Shown in pieces: positions 52,201 through 59,912 of a stretch of DNA of 64,000 bases (the stretch's first letter is position 1; the number at the start of each line of letters is the position of its first letter). Both the position numbers and the translations under genes were made by a program. Location of the stretch: NCBI RefSeq assembly GCF_034259325.1, contig NZ_JAXIVS010000001.1, positions 1,054,001 to 1,118,000 on the forward strand. The letters are read 5' to 3'. The notes beneath the pieces were generated by a model. That model worked only from the letters and a program-made list of their open reading frames with translations, made no database searches and was not told where the DNA came from. The DNA is from Hyalangium ruber (GTDB lineage: Bacteria > Myxococcota > Myxococcia > Myxococcales > Myxococcaceae).

Positions 52201-54582
52201 CCGCGCCACGGGCCCCAGGGTCCGCTGGAGCACGGTGTCGTCCGCGCCGAAATGCTTCAGCACCTCGTCCACGGTGAGCTCCAGCACCTGCGCCACGCTG
52301 AAGCCCTGGTGCTGGACGGCGAGCACCTCCTCCTTGAAGCGCCGTCCCCGGCATGCCGCGCAGCGGAGCGCCACGTCGGCCAGGAACTGCATCTCCACCG
52401 TCTCGTAGCCCTCTCCCGAGCAGGCCTCGCACCGGCCCTTGTCCACGTTGAAGGAGAAGTGCGCGGGGGTGAGCCCCCGCACCTGGGCCTCGGGCTCGGC
52501 GGCGAAGCGCTCGCGCAACCGGTCCCAGGCCTTGGTGTACGTGGCGGCATTGCCTCGCGAGGTGCGCCCCAGCGGCGACTGGTCCACGAATGTGATGGAC
52601 TCGACCGCCTCGGCGCCCTCCAACGACTCCACATCGCCGGGCGCCTCCACATCCTTCTCGCCCAGGCGGCGTGCCAGGTGCCGGTACAGCACCTCGTCCA
52701 TCAGCGTGCTCTTGCCCGAGCCGCTGGGACCGGTGATGGCGCACAGCACCCCGAGCGGCACGCGCACGCTGAGCCCCTGGAGGTTGTGGACGCGGGCATT
52801 GCGCACCACCAGCTCTCCGGTGCGCTGGCGCGGCTTGCGCGGCGCTCCGCTCGTGCCCGCGAGGAGCTGCCCTGTCGGCAGGTCCGTGCGCTTCGCGAGC
52901 GCCTGTGGGGGCCCGTCGAAGCACAGCGTGCCGCCATGCCGGCCCGCTCCGGGCCCCAGTTCCAGGATGCGGTCCGCGGAGCGAATGACGTGCGCGTCCT
53001 GCTCGATGACGAGGGCGATGTTGCCCCGGTCCGCCAGCTCCGCCATGGCCTCGGTGAGCGGCCCCACGTCCCGTGGATGCAGGCCCACGGTGGGCTCATC
53101 CAGCACGAAGAGAGCGCCGGTGAGCGAGGTGCCCAGCGCAGCGGTGAGGGACACGCGCTGCGCCTCTCCTCCCGAGAGCGTGCGCGCGGGCCTGTCCAGC
53201 GTCAGGTAGCCGAGCCCCACCCGCAGCAGGTAGCGCAACCGACTGGCCAGCTCCTTGCGCGCCAGCTCTCCCTGGCCGGTGGTGGTGCGCAGGGCCTCCA
53301 GGCGCTCACACGCGTCGGACAGCTCCAGCCGGTGCCACGCCGCCAGATCCAACCCGCCCACGCGGTACGCCAGGGCCTTCTCGTTCAGCCGTGCCCCCTG
53401 GCAGCTCTCGCACAGCGAATAGGCCCGATAGCGCGACAGCAGCACGCGCACGTGCATCTTGTACGTACGGCTCTCCATCCACCGGAACCAGGCGCGCACG
53501 CCCGGATAGGAGCGCCCGCCGTGGTAGTCACCCTCGCCTTCCAGCACCATCTCCCGCTGCGCCGGGGTGAGTTCGCTCCAGGGCTGGTCCAGGGGGATGC
53601 CCATGGCCTTGGCGTAGCGGTGGAGCATGTTGCGCTCCCAGTCCGAGGTCTTCCCCGTCCAGGGACGGATGGCCCCCTTGGCCAGGCTCAGCGAGGCGTC
53701 GGGGATGACCTTGGCCCAGTCGATGCCGATGGTGCGCCCGAAGCCGCGACAGGTGGCGCAGGCCCCCGTGGGGGACTGGTAGCTGAAGAGGCCCGGCCGC
53801 GCGGGCTCGAACTCGCGCGCGCACTTCGGGCACACGAGCCCTCGGCGAATGCGTCGGGTCGCGCCGCCCGGGAGGAAGACCATGGCGTCTCCCTCGCTCC
53901 GGGCCCATGCGTCCTCCACCGCCTGGGTGACGCGCGAGAGCTGGCCGTCCGTCAGCTTCACCCGATCCACCACCACCTGGGCGATGCCCGCGGAGTCCGT
54001 GGCCTCGCTCGGCCGCAGCGTCTCCAGCTCCCGAACCTCCCCCTGCACCATCAGCCGGTGGTAGCCGTCTCGAAGCAGCCGGGCGCGCACATCGAGGAAC
54101 TCCGCGGTGCCAGCGATGCGCACGGGCCAGGTGATGATGGCCTGCGCGTCCGGGTGCGCGGCGATGGTAGCTGCGGCGGCCACGCGCGCATCGGTGCGCA
54201 CCGCCTCCACGCCACAGTCGGAACACACCGGCATGGCCTCTCGGGTGAAGAGGGCCGAGAGGTACGCCTCCACGTCCGCCAGCGTGGCCACCGTGGAGCG
54301 CGAGCTCTTCACGGGGGCCCGGCGATCCACCGCCACGCCAGCCGCCACCGGCTCGAGCGCATCCATGGGCGGTCGCTCCAGCCGCTCGAGGAACTGGCGA
54401 GCGTACGGGCTGAAGCTCTCCACGAAGCGGCGTTGGCCCTCCGCATACAGGGTGTCGAGCGCCAGGCTGGACTTGCCCGCACCGGACACACCGGTGATGC
54501 AGACGAACTCCCCTTCCGTGAGGTCTACCGAAAGGGACTGGAGGTTGTGGGTGCGGGCGCCAACGAGGTGCGTCTTGTGCAT
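49282..54582 (-). CDS. Tandem (double) UvrA, excinuclease ABC subunit A-like
   Basis: A 1766-residue fusion of two UvrA-like halves, so four ABC modules. Walker A lysines are at 37 (GVSGAGKSS), 624 (GPSGSGKST), 969 (GPSGSGKSS) and 1459 (GVSGSGKST). All four modules keep the signature LSGGEAQR or LSGGEMQR. Zinc-type CxxC pairs occur in both halves (CPKC...CATC, CEAC...CAAC; CPKC...CEAC, CTAC...CEVC). Half one (about 1-930) has the spacing of normal UvrA including a UvrB-binding-like region; half two (about 931-1766) has a shorter insertion. UvrA loads UvrB on damaged DNA; relatives also confer drug tolerance. No clear ribosome-binding site precedes the ATG at 54582. It starts 60 bases after the graspetide ligase. 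Confidence 0.92.
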   Translation of the reverse strand: MHKTHLVGARTHNLQSLSVDLTEGEFVCITGVSGAGKSSLALDTLYAEGQRRFVESFSPYARQFLERLERPPMDALEPVAAGVAVDRRAPVKSSRSTVATLADVEAYLSALFTREAMPVCSDCGVEAVRTDARVAAAATIAAHPDAQAIITWPVRIAGTAEFLDVRARLLRDGYHRLMVQGEVRELETLRPSEATDSAGIAQVVVDRVKLTDGQLSRVTQAVEDAWARSEGDAMVFLPGGATRRIRRGLVCPKCAREFEPARPGLFSYQSPTGACATCRGFGRTIGIDWAKVIPDASLSLAKGAIRPWTGKTSDWERNMLHRYAKAMGIPLDQPWSELTPAQREMVLEGEGDYHGGRSYPGVRAWFRWMESRTYKMHVRVLLSRYRAYSLCESCQGARLNEKALAYRVGGLDLAAWHRLELSDACERLEALRTTTGQGELARKELASRLRYLLRVGLGYLTLDRPARTLSGGEAQRVSLTAALGTSLTGALFVLDEPTVGLHPRDVGPLTEAMAELADRGNIALVIEQDAHVIRSADRILELGPGAGRHGGTLCFDGPPQALAKRTDLPTGQLLAGTSGAPRKPRQRTGELVVRNARVHNLQGLSVRVPLGVLCAITGPSGSGKSTLMDEVLYRHLARRLGEKDVEAPGDVESLEGAEAVESITFVDQSPLGRTSRGNAATYTKAWDRLRERFAAEPEAQVRGLTPAHFSFNVDKGRCEACSGEGYETVEMQFLADVALRCAACRGRRFKEEVLAVQHQGFSVAQVLELTVDEVLKHFGADDTVLQRTLGPVARLGLGYLSLGQALSTLSGGEAQRLKLARALAGDTKGALFLIDEPSAGLHESDVRHVLTALHALVERGASVIVVDHDLSVMRGSDWIIDLGPGGGRHGGRLVAEGTPEELTRGPGLTAAALRGENTPARRPAKLRKAGAEVPAIEVEHAREHNLQDISCRIPLGKMTVVTGPSGSGKSSLAFDVVFAEGQRRFLETLTPYARQFLPTMPRPDVERISSVPPTVALEQRTSRAGATSTVATVTEVAHYLRLLFAKLGQPHCPNDDEPIAATTPDALYAQLTAMKGDGTLLAPAVRARKGTYLDLFAAAARSGITAAIVDGQTAGTDNPPRLTKTREHDIDLVMYEGKLAKLPRALFDRALGWGQGALKVRNGKGETLLSSERTCPKCGTAVPELDPRWFSFNTKQGRCEACEGTGVQGGAEAIAEGHTAPCRSCQGSRLAPVPRAVRLESARYHEVVQASVTATLARVQGWKFRGDRALIGEPSRQELLRRLEFLERVGLGYLSLDRAAATLSGGEMQRLRLSAQLGAGLTGALYVLDEPTIGLHPRDTHRLLANLRALVDTGSTVLVVEHDTDTIRAADHLIDLGPTGGRGGGRILAEGTPDGVLEREDSPTAKALRASQIRPPSSRGEPSRWIELKGARANNLQRVDLRLPVGRLNVVSGVSGSGKSTLIRQVLYPAMREALDLVAAKPGPFDALLGADAVSRVLAVDQSPIGRTPRSVPATFLGIWDELRRTFAATPEAKIRGFSPARFSFNTAAGGRCTACEGQGAISHEMSFLPDVVTPCEVCGGARFDAATLEVRYHGLTIGEVLRLSADEAKEVFRALPKVSAPLECLSDLGVGYLQLGQGSNTLSGGEAQRLKLAAELTASARHEPTLYVLDEPTTGLHLGDVERLITFLGRLVDRGDTLVVIEHHPSVIAAADHVVELGPEGGEAGGRIVGAGTPRELAKLKTPTGRVLKALFQGGEERKPRAAAH

Positions 54583-54641
54583 GGAGGCCGCGTCATTTAA
54601 CGGCCGGATTGGCTCTCGCCAAGAGTATCTGACAGGTTGGA

Positions 54642-55760
54642 TCAGGAAGTGAGCGATGGCCTGCTCGGTCCCTCGTACCACGTGGCCTCGGGCTCAGTGA
54701 CATGGAGTGCCCGGTCCCGCTCGAGCCTCCGCAGGGCCGCCTCCTTCACATCCGAGTAGCGGATGGCGACACGCTCATGACGCCAGTCGAAATCGGGGCT
54801 CCCCTGCCGCAGGAACTCCGTGAAGGCGTCCAGCAGCGGCAGGCCCGAGTAGTTCTCCACGAAGAGGAACTGGCCGGCCTGGTTCACCTCGAGGAAGACG
54901 TAGCGACCATCCGGACGCACGATGAAGTCGAAGCAGCCGAAGACGATGTCCAACCTTCGCATCAGCGCCTTGCACCGCTCGAGCACCGCTGTGGGCAGCG
55001 CGAAGGGCTCCATCCTCAGCTCGCCGTAGGCCTTGCGCCAGTCGAGCTGTCCCGTGCGCGTCTCCTGGGAGCGCACCCGCGCCGTGAGCGCGCGGTGCCC
55101 CATCATCGTCACGCGCAGCTCGTACGCCTTGTCCACCCGGGCCTGGTAGATGCCAGGCACCACGGAGAGGAGCTCGTCCTCCACGAGCTGCGCTTCGGTC
55201 AGCAGGCTGGTGAAGGTCATGTAGTGCTTCGCGTCATCCCTCCACGCGGTCATCTTGAAGGGCTTGTAGACGACCTGCCCTCCGTGCTCCCGGAGGAAGG
55301 CGCGAATCTCCGCCGGATCATTGGTGTACAGGGTGTCGGGCACCTCCAGCCCCACGTCGAGGGCGAACTGGTGCTGGCGCAGCTTGCTGCTCCGCTCGAC
55401 CGCGCGCTGCGGGTTCACCCAGAAGGCCTCGGGCGCCAGGGTGTCGAGCAGCGAGCGCCGGAACGTGTCACATCCCAGCTCCACGAAGTCGTGGTCCGCG
55501 GGATGGATCCGCTCCTCGTCGATGACGAGCGTGGGCCTGCGATTCCAGACGACGCCGATGGAGTGCTCGGCAAGCTCCAGCCCTGGACCGCGCAAGCGCA
55601 CCGAGCGTTGGCCCTGCTGGAAGCGCACCGTCTCGGTAGCGCGCGTGGGAAAGTCCGAGGTGTGCAAGAGCAGCGACTCCACGCCCTTGCGTGCGAGTGC
55701 TTCGGCGACAGCGGCGGCGTGGATGTCGTCCGGCTGGGAGAGGAGGAGGACGGTCTTCAT
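54642..55760 (-). CDS. MvdC/MvdD-family ATP-grasp ligase (graspetide maturase)
   Basis: A 372-residue ATP-grasp enzyme that would form side-chain ester or amide links in a ribosomal peptide. MKTVLLLSQPDDIHAAAVAE opens the N-terminal domain; GVVWNRRPT is typical of Mvd-type ligases. The ATP-grasp core has QVVYKPFKMTAW, and FDFIVRPDGRYVFLEVNQAG with QFLFVE, the magnesium-binding Glu/Asn pair characteristic of MvdC/MvdD. The ATG at 55760 has GAGAG upstream; a TTG at 55787 is possible. It lies 100 bases downstream of the 65-residue precursor gene, with a strong hairpin between them. No second ligase, acetyltransferase, protease or transporter gene is adjacent. Confidence 0.9.
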   Translation of the reverse strand: MKTVLLLSQPDDIHAAAVAEALARKGVESLLLHTSDFPTRATETVRFQQGQRSVRLRGPGLELAEHSIGVVWNRRPTLVIDEERIHPADHDFVELGCDTFRRSLLDTLAPEAFWVNPQRAVERSSKLRQHQFALDVGLEVPDTLYTNDPAEIRAFLREHGGQVVYKPFKMTAWRDDAKHYMTFTSLLTEAQLVEDELLSVVPGIYQARVDKAYELRVTMMGHRALTARVRSQETRTGQLDWRKAYGELRMEPFALPTAVLERCKALMRRLDIVFGCFDFIVRPDGRYVFLEVNQAGQFLFVENYSGLPLLDAFTEFLRQGSPDFDWRHERVAIRYSDVKEAALRRLERDRALHVTEPEATWYEGPSRPSLTS

Positions 55761-55796
55761 GGTGGCGACTCTCGGGAGGGTGTCCAAGGTGGCGCC

Positions 55797-55824
55797 CGGC
55801 CGGAGAGGGCAAGCTCTCCGGCCG
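55797..55824 (-). other. Strong intercistronic hairpin between precursor and ligase genes
   Basis: A perfect 11-bp stem, CGGCCGGAGAG (55797-55807) with CTCTCCGGCCG (the run ending at 55824), and the 6-base loop GGCAAG. On the transcribed minus strand it follows the precursor stop and precedes the ligase start. No T-run follows, so partial termination or 3'-end protection, giving more precursor than enzyme, is more likely than full termination. Confidence 0.65.
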
Positions 55825-55860
55825 AGCGTCTGCAGGGAGAAGGGTCACGGTCTCGCTTCC

Positions 55861-56058
55861 TCAGTCGCCGTCGGTCTGCCCCCTTCGGCCACCCGTGAGA
55901 TCCAGGTGACCATGGGGATCCACGGTCTGCCCCGCCGTCGCGTCCGCGAGGGGGAGCCCCGTGCCTCCACGAACCTGCTCCAACTCCTCGGCGAGCACCC
56001 GCCCGAGCACGCGCCCGGGGTGCTGCTTCTCGTTCGACTGCGTTCCAACCCGCTTCAT
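55861..56058 (-). CDS. Graspetide (omega-ester peptide) precursor candidate, 65 aa
   Basis: A short gene behind a very good GGAGG ribosome-binding site. The leader has an amphipathic helix (VLGRVLAEELEQVRGG, residues 17-32) ending in Gly-Gly. The C-terminal core (about 33-65) is rich in Thr, Asp and Gly and contains two GQT elements (43-45 and 60-62), each followed by Asp at once or after one residue, plus the stretch DPHGHLDLTGG. Thr at 41, 45, 55 and 62 and Asp at 39, 47, 53, 63 and 65 are the natural partners for ester cross-links. It lies directly upstream of the MvdC/MvdD-like ligase. I do not recognise the exact graspetide group. Confidence 0.78.
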   Translation of the reverse strand: MKRVGTQSNEKQHPGRVLGRVLAEELEQVRGGTGLPLADATAGQTVDPHGHLDLTGGRRGQTDGD

Positions 56059-56204
56059 GTGCTGCCTCCGTGGTGAAGGCTCCGTCAGGAGCCAATGAGG
56101 TCTACGGAGGCCTCATGCGGGGTGGATGTGTCCGAGTCAGCCCGGGTCCGGGGACTGCTTCCCTCTCAGGGCAGACGGCCGACGCCAGCCCGGGCGCCTA
56201 CCCC

Positions 56205-56244
56205 AGAAAACAAAGAGGCCGCCACGCAGTGCGTGACGGCCTCT
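56205..56244 (-). terminator. Rho-independent terminator of the TonB receptor gene
   Basis: AGAGGCCG (56214-56221) and CGGCCTCT (56237-56244) form a perfect outer stem with an inner ACGC/GCGT stem. On the minus strand the hairpin is followed by TTTGTTTTCTG. It lies 24 bases after the receptor stop codon. Confidence 0.88.
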
Positions 56245-56267
56245 CGAACTTCAAACCTCAGTCTGGC

Positions 56268-59200
56268 CTAGTAGTAGTTGTAGGACAGGCGGAGGTAGAA
56301 GTAACGGCCCAGGTAGTCGTAGGTCGCCGCGTCGGAGGACGCGAGGAAGCCGTTGACCACGATGGCCGGAGCCGCGTCGAAGACGTTGTTCACGCCGACC
56401 TGCGCGGTCGCGGTGCCGATCTTCGTCTCCCAGTCGTACGCCACGTTGGCGTCGAAGGTGTAGTAGTCCTTCACGTCGCGGGCGATCGGGGGCGGAGCGT
56501 CCTCATCCTGGACGGAGCAGGAGTTGAACTCGCACTCCTTGAATCCGTTGATGAAGCGCATGTTGGCCGAGGCGCTGAGAGCCTCGCGCGCCCAGCTCAC
56601 GCCCAGGTTCGCCTTCCAGTCGGTGTAGACGCCGCCCAGGTCGTAGGTGTTCTTCGCCTGGATGATGGTGCCACCGGCCAGCGTACGGTCGAACTTGCCC
56701 AGGTACGTCGCATCCAGGCTGAAGCCGAACCGGCCGAACGCGGTCTGCGGCTGGTAGCGCAGCGACAGGTCGATGCCGCTCGTCGCGTCACCGCCCACGT
56801 TGTCGAGCGGGTCACGGATCAGGGTGATGAGGCCGTCCGCGTTACGCTCGATGTTGCTGCAGTACTGGGGAGCCTGGCCCGCCTCGCGCGGGTAGCAGGA
56901 GTTCAGGATGACGTCCGAGCCGATGCTGGAGACCGCGTCGGTCACGTTGATGTTGTAGTAGTCAACGGTGGCCGTCACGTCGTTGAGGAAGCGCGGCTGG
57001 AAGACGACGCCCAACGTGAGGATCTTGGCCGTCTCAGGCTTCAGGTTGATGTTGCCACCGACGATCGCCCGCTGCTGCGAGCGCTCGTCGGAGAGGGTGT
57101 CCGGAACGCCCGCGGCGTCGCAGGCCGCGTCGATCGCCGAGCCCTGCTCGCGATCGGAGCACGGGTCCTGGAGAGACGGGAAGCTGTCAGCCGAGCCCGA
57201 GAAGAGCTCGCCCACGGCCGGAGCGCGGAACGCGGTGGAGTAGGTACCACGCAGCGTGACGTCCGGGATGGGGCTGAAGCGACCACCGAACTTGTAGGTC
57301 AAGTCCGAACCAAACGTGTTGTAGTCGAACACGCGCGCCGCGCCGGTGAACTCCAGCAGGTCGCGGTTCTCGCCCGTCTCCGCGTTCGTCGTGCCCAGCA
57401 CCGGCACCGAGAGTTCGGCGTAGGCCTCGTTCACGTAGTAGCGACCCTCGGTCGGCTCGCCCTTGTTACCCGTGGTGTCACCCTTGGCCGTCAGCGGGTC
57501 CGGGATGAACGCGCCACCCTCGCGGCGGTGCTCATAGCCGACGGCGACGCCCGTGGGGTTCGCGTTGGAGCTGATCTTGAACAGCTCGCCGGCGAAGTTG
57601 GCCGTGATGGCGGTCTGCGTGTTGAGGCCGCGAGCGGTGCCGCGGTAGCTCAGGTAGTCCGCCATCTCCTTGGTGATGCTGCCCTGACCACCGAAGAGGT
57701 TCAGCGGCACGCACCCGTCGACCGGAGACTCCACCGTGCCGCACGTGGCCACGCCGGTGTCCGGATCGAGGAAGCTGGGGCCGATGGCGGCCGCCAGCCG
57801 GCTGCGCTGCAGCAGGCCTTCCTTGGTGCTCACGCCCTGGGTACGGCCGTAGTTGTAGGCGATATCCCAGACGAAGCCGTTCAGCGGACCGAAGTCCTCG
57901 TTGAACTTGCCCTCGACGCCCGTCACCACGCGGAAGGTCGTCAGGTCCTGCGTGTAGTCGCGGGTACCAAACTCAACCAGACGGCGGCGCACGTCGCTGA
58001 AGTTGCGGCCGAACGGGTTGTAGACGTTGCTCCCGGAGACCTCGAGGCCCTCGGTCAGCGTGAAGAGCGGCTCGGCGGCCAGCTGCTGCGACGACTGACG
58101 GTTGGTGTAGGACGCCTCGAAGAAGGCGCGCGAGCTCGACCCCAGGCGCAGACCGCCGGTGGAGTAGACGTGCGCGCGCTGCTGCGGCGTCACCAGGTAG
58201 TTGTCCGGCTGGTAGTTGTACAGGTCACCGCCGGCGTCCTGGACGCCCGTGGTGTTGAACGGCCGCCACTCGCCGGTGCCCGGGTCGACGGTGAAGCGGG
58301 TCGCGGTGGGGTACTTGGCCCGCAGCGCGGTCCACTCGGCGTTGCCGCCCGTGCCGCCCGCGGCCACGTAGCCCTCGGGGGTGGAGGAGCTGCCCTCGGT
58401 GTAGAGGCGGCGCTCGTTCCAGTCGTAGAGCGTGTCGTACTTGCTGAAGCTGCGGTCCCCGGCGAACACGTCCTTCTGGGTGTAGTAGCCGGCCGTGAAC
58501 AGGATGTTGCCGCGCTCGGTGCTCTGGCCCGTCGTCAGGCTGAGGTCATACAGCAGACCGTCGCCGCGGCCGGAGATGCCCGTGAAGCCGCGCAGCTCGG
58601 TGCCCGAGTAGTCCTTGCGGGTGATGATGTTCACCACGCCCGCGATGGCGTCCGAGCCGTAGACCGCCGAGCCACCGTCCTTGAGGATTTCGATGCGCTG
58701 GATGGCGACGGTCGGGATGGAGTTGAGGTCCACCGTGGCGTCGGCGCCCGTACCACCGGCCACGTGACGGCGGCCGTTGAGGAGCACCAGGGTGCGGATG
58801 GAACCCAGGCCGCGCAGGTTCACGCGCGTGGCGCCATCGCCGCCGTTGTTGAACTGGGTGTTGATGGCGTTGGACTGCTCGGGCAGGTTCTGGAGGATCT
58901 CACCGATGGAGGTACGGCCGGTGGCCTCGATCTGCGCCTTGTCGAGCACGGTGACGGGGGCCGCCGTGGTCAGCTCCTTGCGCGGGATGCGCGAGCCGGT
59001 GACCACGATGTCCTCGATGAACTCCTCGGGGGGCGGCTCCTCGGCGGCGGGCTGCGCCGCGGGGCGGGCCGCCGGAGCGGGAGCAGGAGCCGGAGCCGCG
59101 GGGGCGGCCGGCACGGCCTGCTCGGGCTGGGTGGCCTCGACGGGCTGCTGCACGGGGGTGGCGGCAGGCTCCTGAGCCGCGGGCGCGGTCTCCTGAGCGG

Positions 59201-59348
59201 TGGGCACCGGAGCCGGAGGAGCTGCCTCCTGCGCGGCGGCGACGCCCCAGGCACCATTGACGAGGACTGCCACGGCCAATGCGGTGTTCTTGTTCTTGCG
59301 GGCTGAGTGCTTAGGCACCTTGGACCCCCTACGGGATTGGGAAGACAT
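56268..59348 (-). CDS. TonB-dependent outer-membrane receptor
   Basis: A 1026-residue TonB-dependent receptor. A long basic N-terminus and signal peptide (NTALAVAVLVNGAWGVAAA) are followed by a Pro/Ala/Gln-rich spacer (about 40-105). IEDIVVTGSRIPR marks the plug start and a possible TonB-box region; TSIGEILQNLPEQS, VNLRGLGSIRTLVLLNGRR, and GSAVYGSDAIAGVVNIITRK are classic plug motifs. The barrel ends in YFYLRLSYNYY. The subgroup resembles receptors used for carbohydrates or peptides more than siderophores; the substrate is not known. It lies 23 bases after the Cys-rich lipoprotein gene and ends at a terminator. Confidence 0.93.
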   Translation of the reverse strand: MSSQSRRGSKVPKHSARKNKNTALAVAVLVNGAWGVAAAQEAAPPAPVPTAQETAPAAQEPAATPVQQPVEATQPEQAVPAAPAAPAPAPAPAARPAAQPAAEEPPPEEFIEDIVVTGSRIPRKELTTAAPVTVLDKAQIEATGRTSIGEILQNLPEQSNAINTQFNNGGDGATRVNLRGLGSIRTLVLLNGRRHVAGGTGADATVDLNSIPTVAIQRIEILKDGGSAVYGSDAIAGVVNIITRKDYSGTELRGFTGISGRGDGLLYDLSLTTGQSTERGNILFTAGYYTQKDVFAGDRSFSKYDTLYDWNERRLYTEGSSSTPEGYVAAGGTGGNAEWTALRAKYPTATRFTVDPGTGEWRPFNTTGVQDAGGDLYNYQPDNYLVTPQQRAHVYSTGGLRLGSSSRAFFEASYTNRQSSQQLAAEPLFTLTEGLEVSGSNVYNPFGRNFSDVRRRLVEFGTRDYTQDLTTFRVVTGVEGKFNEDFGPLNGFVWDIAYNYGRTQGVSTKEGLLQRSRLAAAIGPSFLDPDTGVATCGTVESPVDGCVPLNLFGGQGSITKEMADYLSYRGTARGLNTQTAITANFAGELFKISSNANPTGVAVGYEHRREGGAFIPDPLTAKGDTTGNKGEPTEGRYYVNEAYAELSVPVLGTTNAETGENRDLLEFTGAARVFDYNTFGSDLTYKFGGRFSPIPDVTLRGTYSTAFRAPAVGELFSGSADSFPSLQDPCSDREQGSAIDAACDAAGVPDTLSDERSQQRAIVGGNINLKPETAKILTLGVVFQPRFLNDVTATVDYYNINVTDAVSSIGSDVILNSCYPREAGQAPQYCSNIERNADGLITLIRDPLDNVGGDATSGIDLSLRYQPQTAFGRFGFSLDATYLGKFDRTLAGGTIIQAKNTYDLGGVYTDWKANLGVSWAREALSASANMRFINGFKECEFNSCSVQDEDAPPPIARDVKDYYTFDANVAYDWETKIGTATAQVGVNNVFDAAPAIVVNGFLASSDAATYDYLGRYFYLRLSYNYY

Positions 59349-59371
59349 GGGTTCGGGTTCCTGGGATGTGA

Positions 59372-59770
59372 CTAGAACGGATAGAGAGCCGGATCAGCAC
59401 CGAAGCAGTTCGGGTCGGTCGCGTTCTCGTCCTCGGCCACGGCCGCGCAGTGCGCCGCCATGCACTCGGTCCAAGCCGTACCGCTCTCCTCACAGCCCTT
59501 GAATTCCGTGCTGCACATCTGGCTGGAGTTGCTCTCCCAGCAGTCCAGGTGGGCCTGGAACTGGGCGTCGCAGCTCTGCTGACCCGCAGCTACCGCGCGC
59601 GAATTGAACTCCTCGACGTCGTTGCAGAACTCGGGGCAGTCCACATCCGTTGACCGCTCCGTGATACCGCACGCATTGGCCTCGGAGCAGACAGCCTCGC
59701 ACTTGCTGGAACAGCCCGTGATGAGCGTCATCATGGCCGCCAGACCCGCAGAAAGAAGCACTACTCTCAC
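59372..59770 (-). CDS. Cys-rich lipoprotein, partner of the TonB receptor
   Basis: The GTG at 59770 sits 6 bases behind the strong site AGGAGGGGG and yields a textbook lipoprotein signal (RVVLLSAGLAAMMTLITGC, lipobox ITGC), so it is preferred over the ATG at 59818. The mature 114 residues hold 12 Cys besides the lipidated one, several in C-x3-C pairs (KCEAVC, CPEFC) and C-x4-C (ECMAAHC), implying helical hairpins held by disulfides. The residues between are acidic and polar. The gene is cotranscribed with the TonB receptor; a surface or periplasmic substrate-binding role is conceivable. I know no named family. Confidence 0.75.
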   Translation of the reverse strand: MRVVLLSAGLAAMMTLITGCSSKCEAVCSEANACGITERSTDVDCPEFCNDVEEFNSRAVAAGQQSCDAQFQAHLDCWESNSSQMCSTEFKGCEESGTAWTECMAAHCAAVAEDENATDPNCFGADPALYPF

Positions 59771-59816
59771 GCTGAACCCCCTCCTCAGGAGGATGTCCGG
59801 AAACGGACGCGGCGCC

Positions 59817-59845
59817 ATGTTGTCGTTACTTGACCCTCGCGTCAA
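59817..59845 (-). promoter_or_regulatory. Candidate sigma-70-type promoter of the lipoprotein/TonB receptor operon
   Basis: On the minus strand TTGACG (59840-59845) is separated by 17 bases from CAACAT (59817-59822). The -35 matches five of six consensus bases; the -10 only three. Position, about 47 bases ahead of the lipoprotein GTG, is suitable. Confidence 0.4.
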
Positions 59846-59912
59846 CTCGGGAGGGTCCTGACGGGGGCCTTTTTCTTTCCGACCCGGGAGGTCGTGCCCC
59901 TCTGGACACGCT

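Noticed and set aside
52252-54600. 782-codon plus-strand open frame and similar ones over the tandem UvrA gene
   Set aside because: Antisense shadows of the UvrA modules; all ABC motifs are on the minus strand.
56070-59306. 1078-codon plus-strand open frame
   Set aside because: It mirrors the TonB receptor gene on the other strand; the receptor has clear plug and barrel motifs while this frame has repetitive Val/Arg/Asp runs and no domain.
59854-59878. Plus-strand hairpin followed by T5 (terminator-like)
   Set aside because: The stem is only 5 bp with one G-T pair and no plus-strand gene ends nearby, so it was not listed as a feature.
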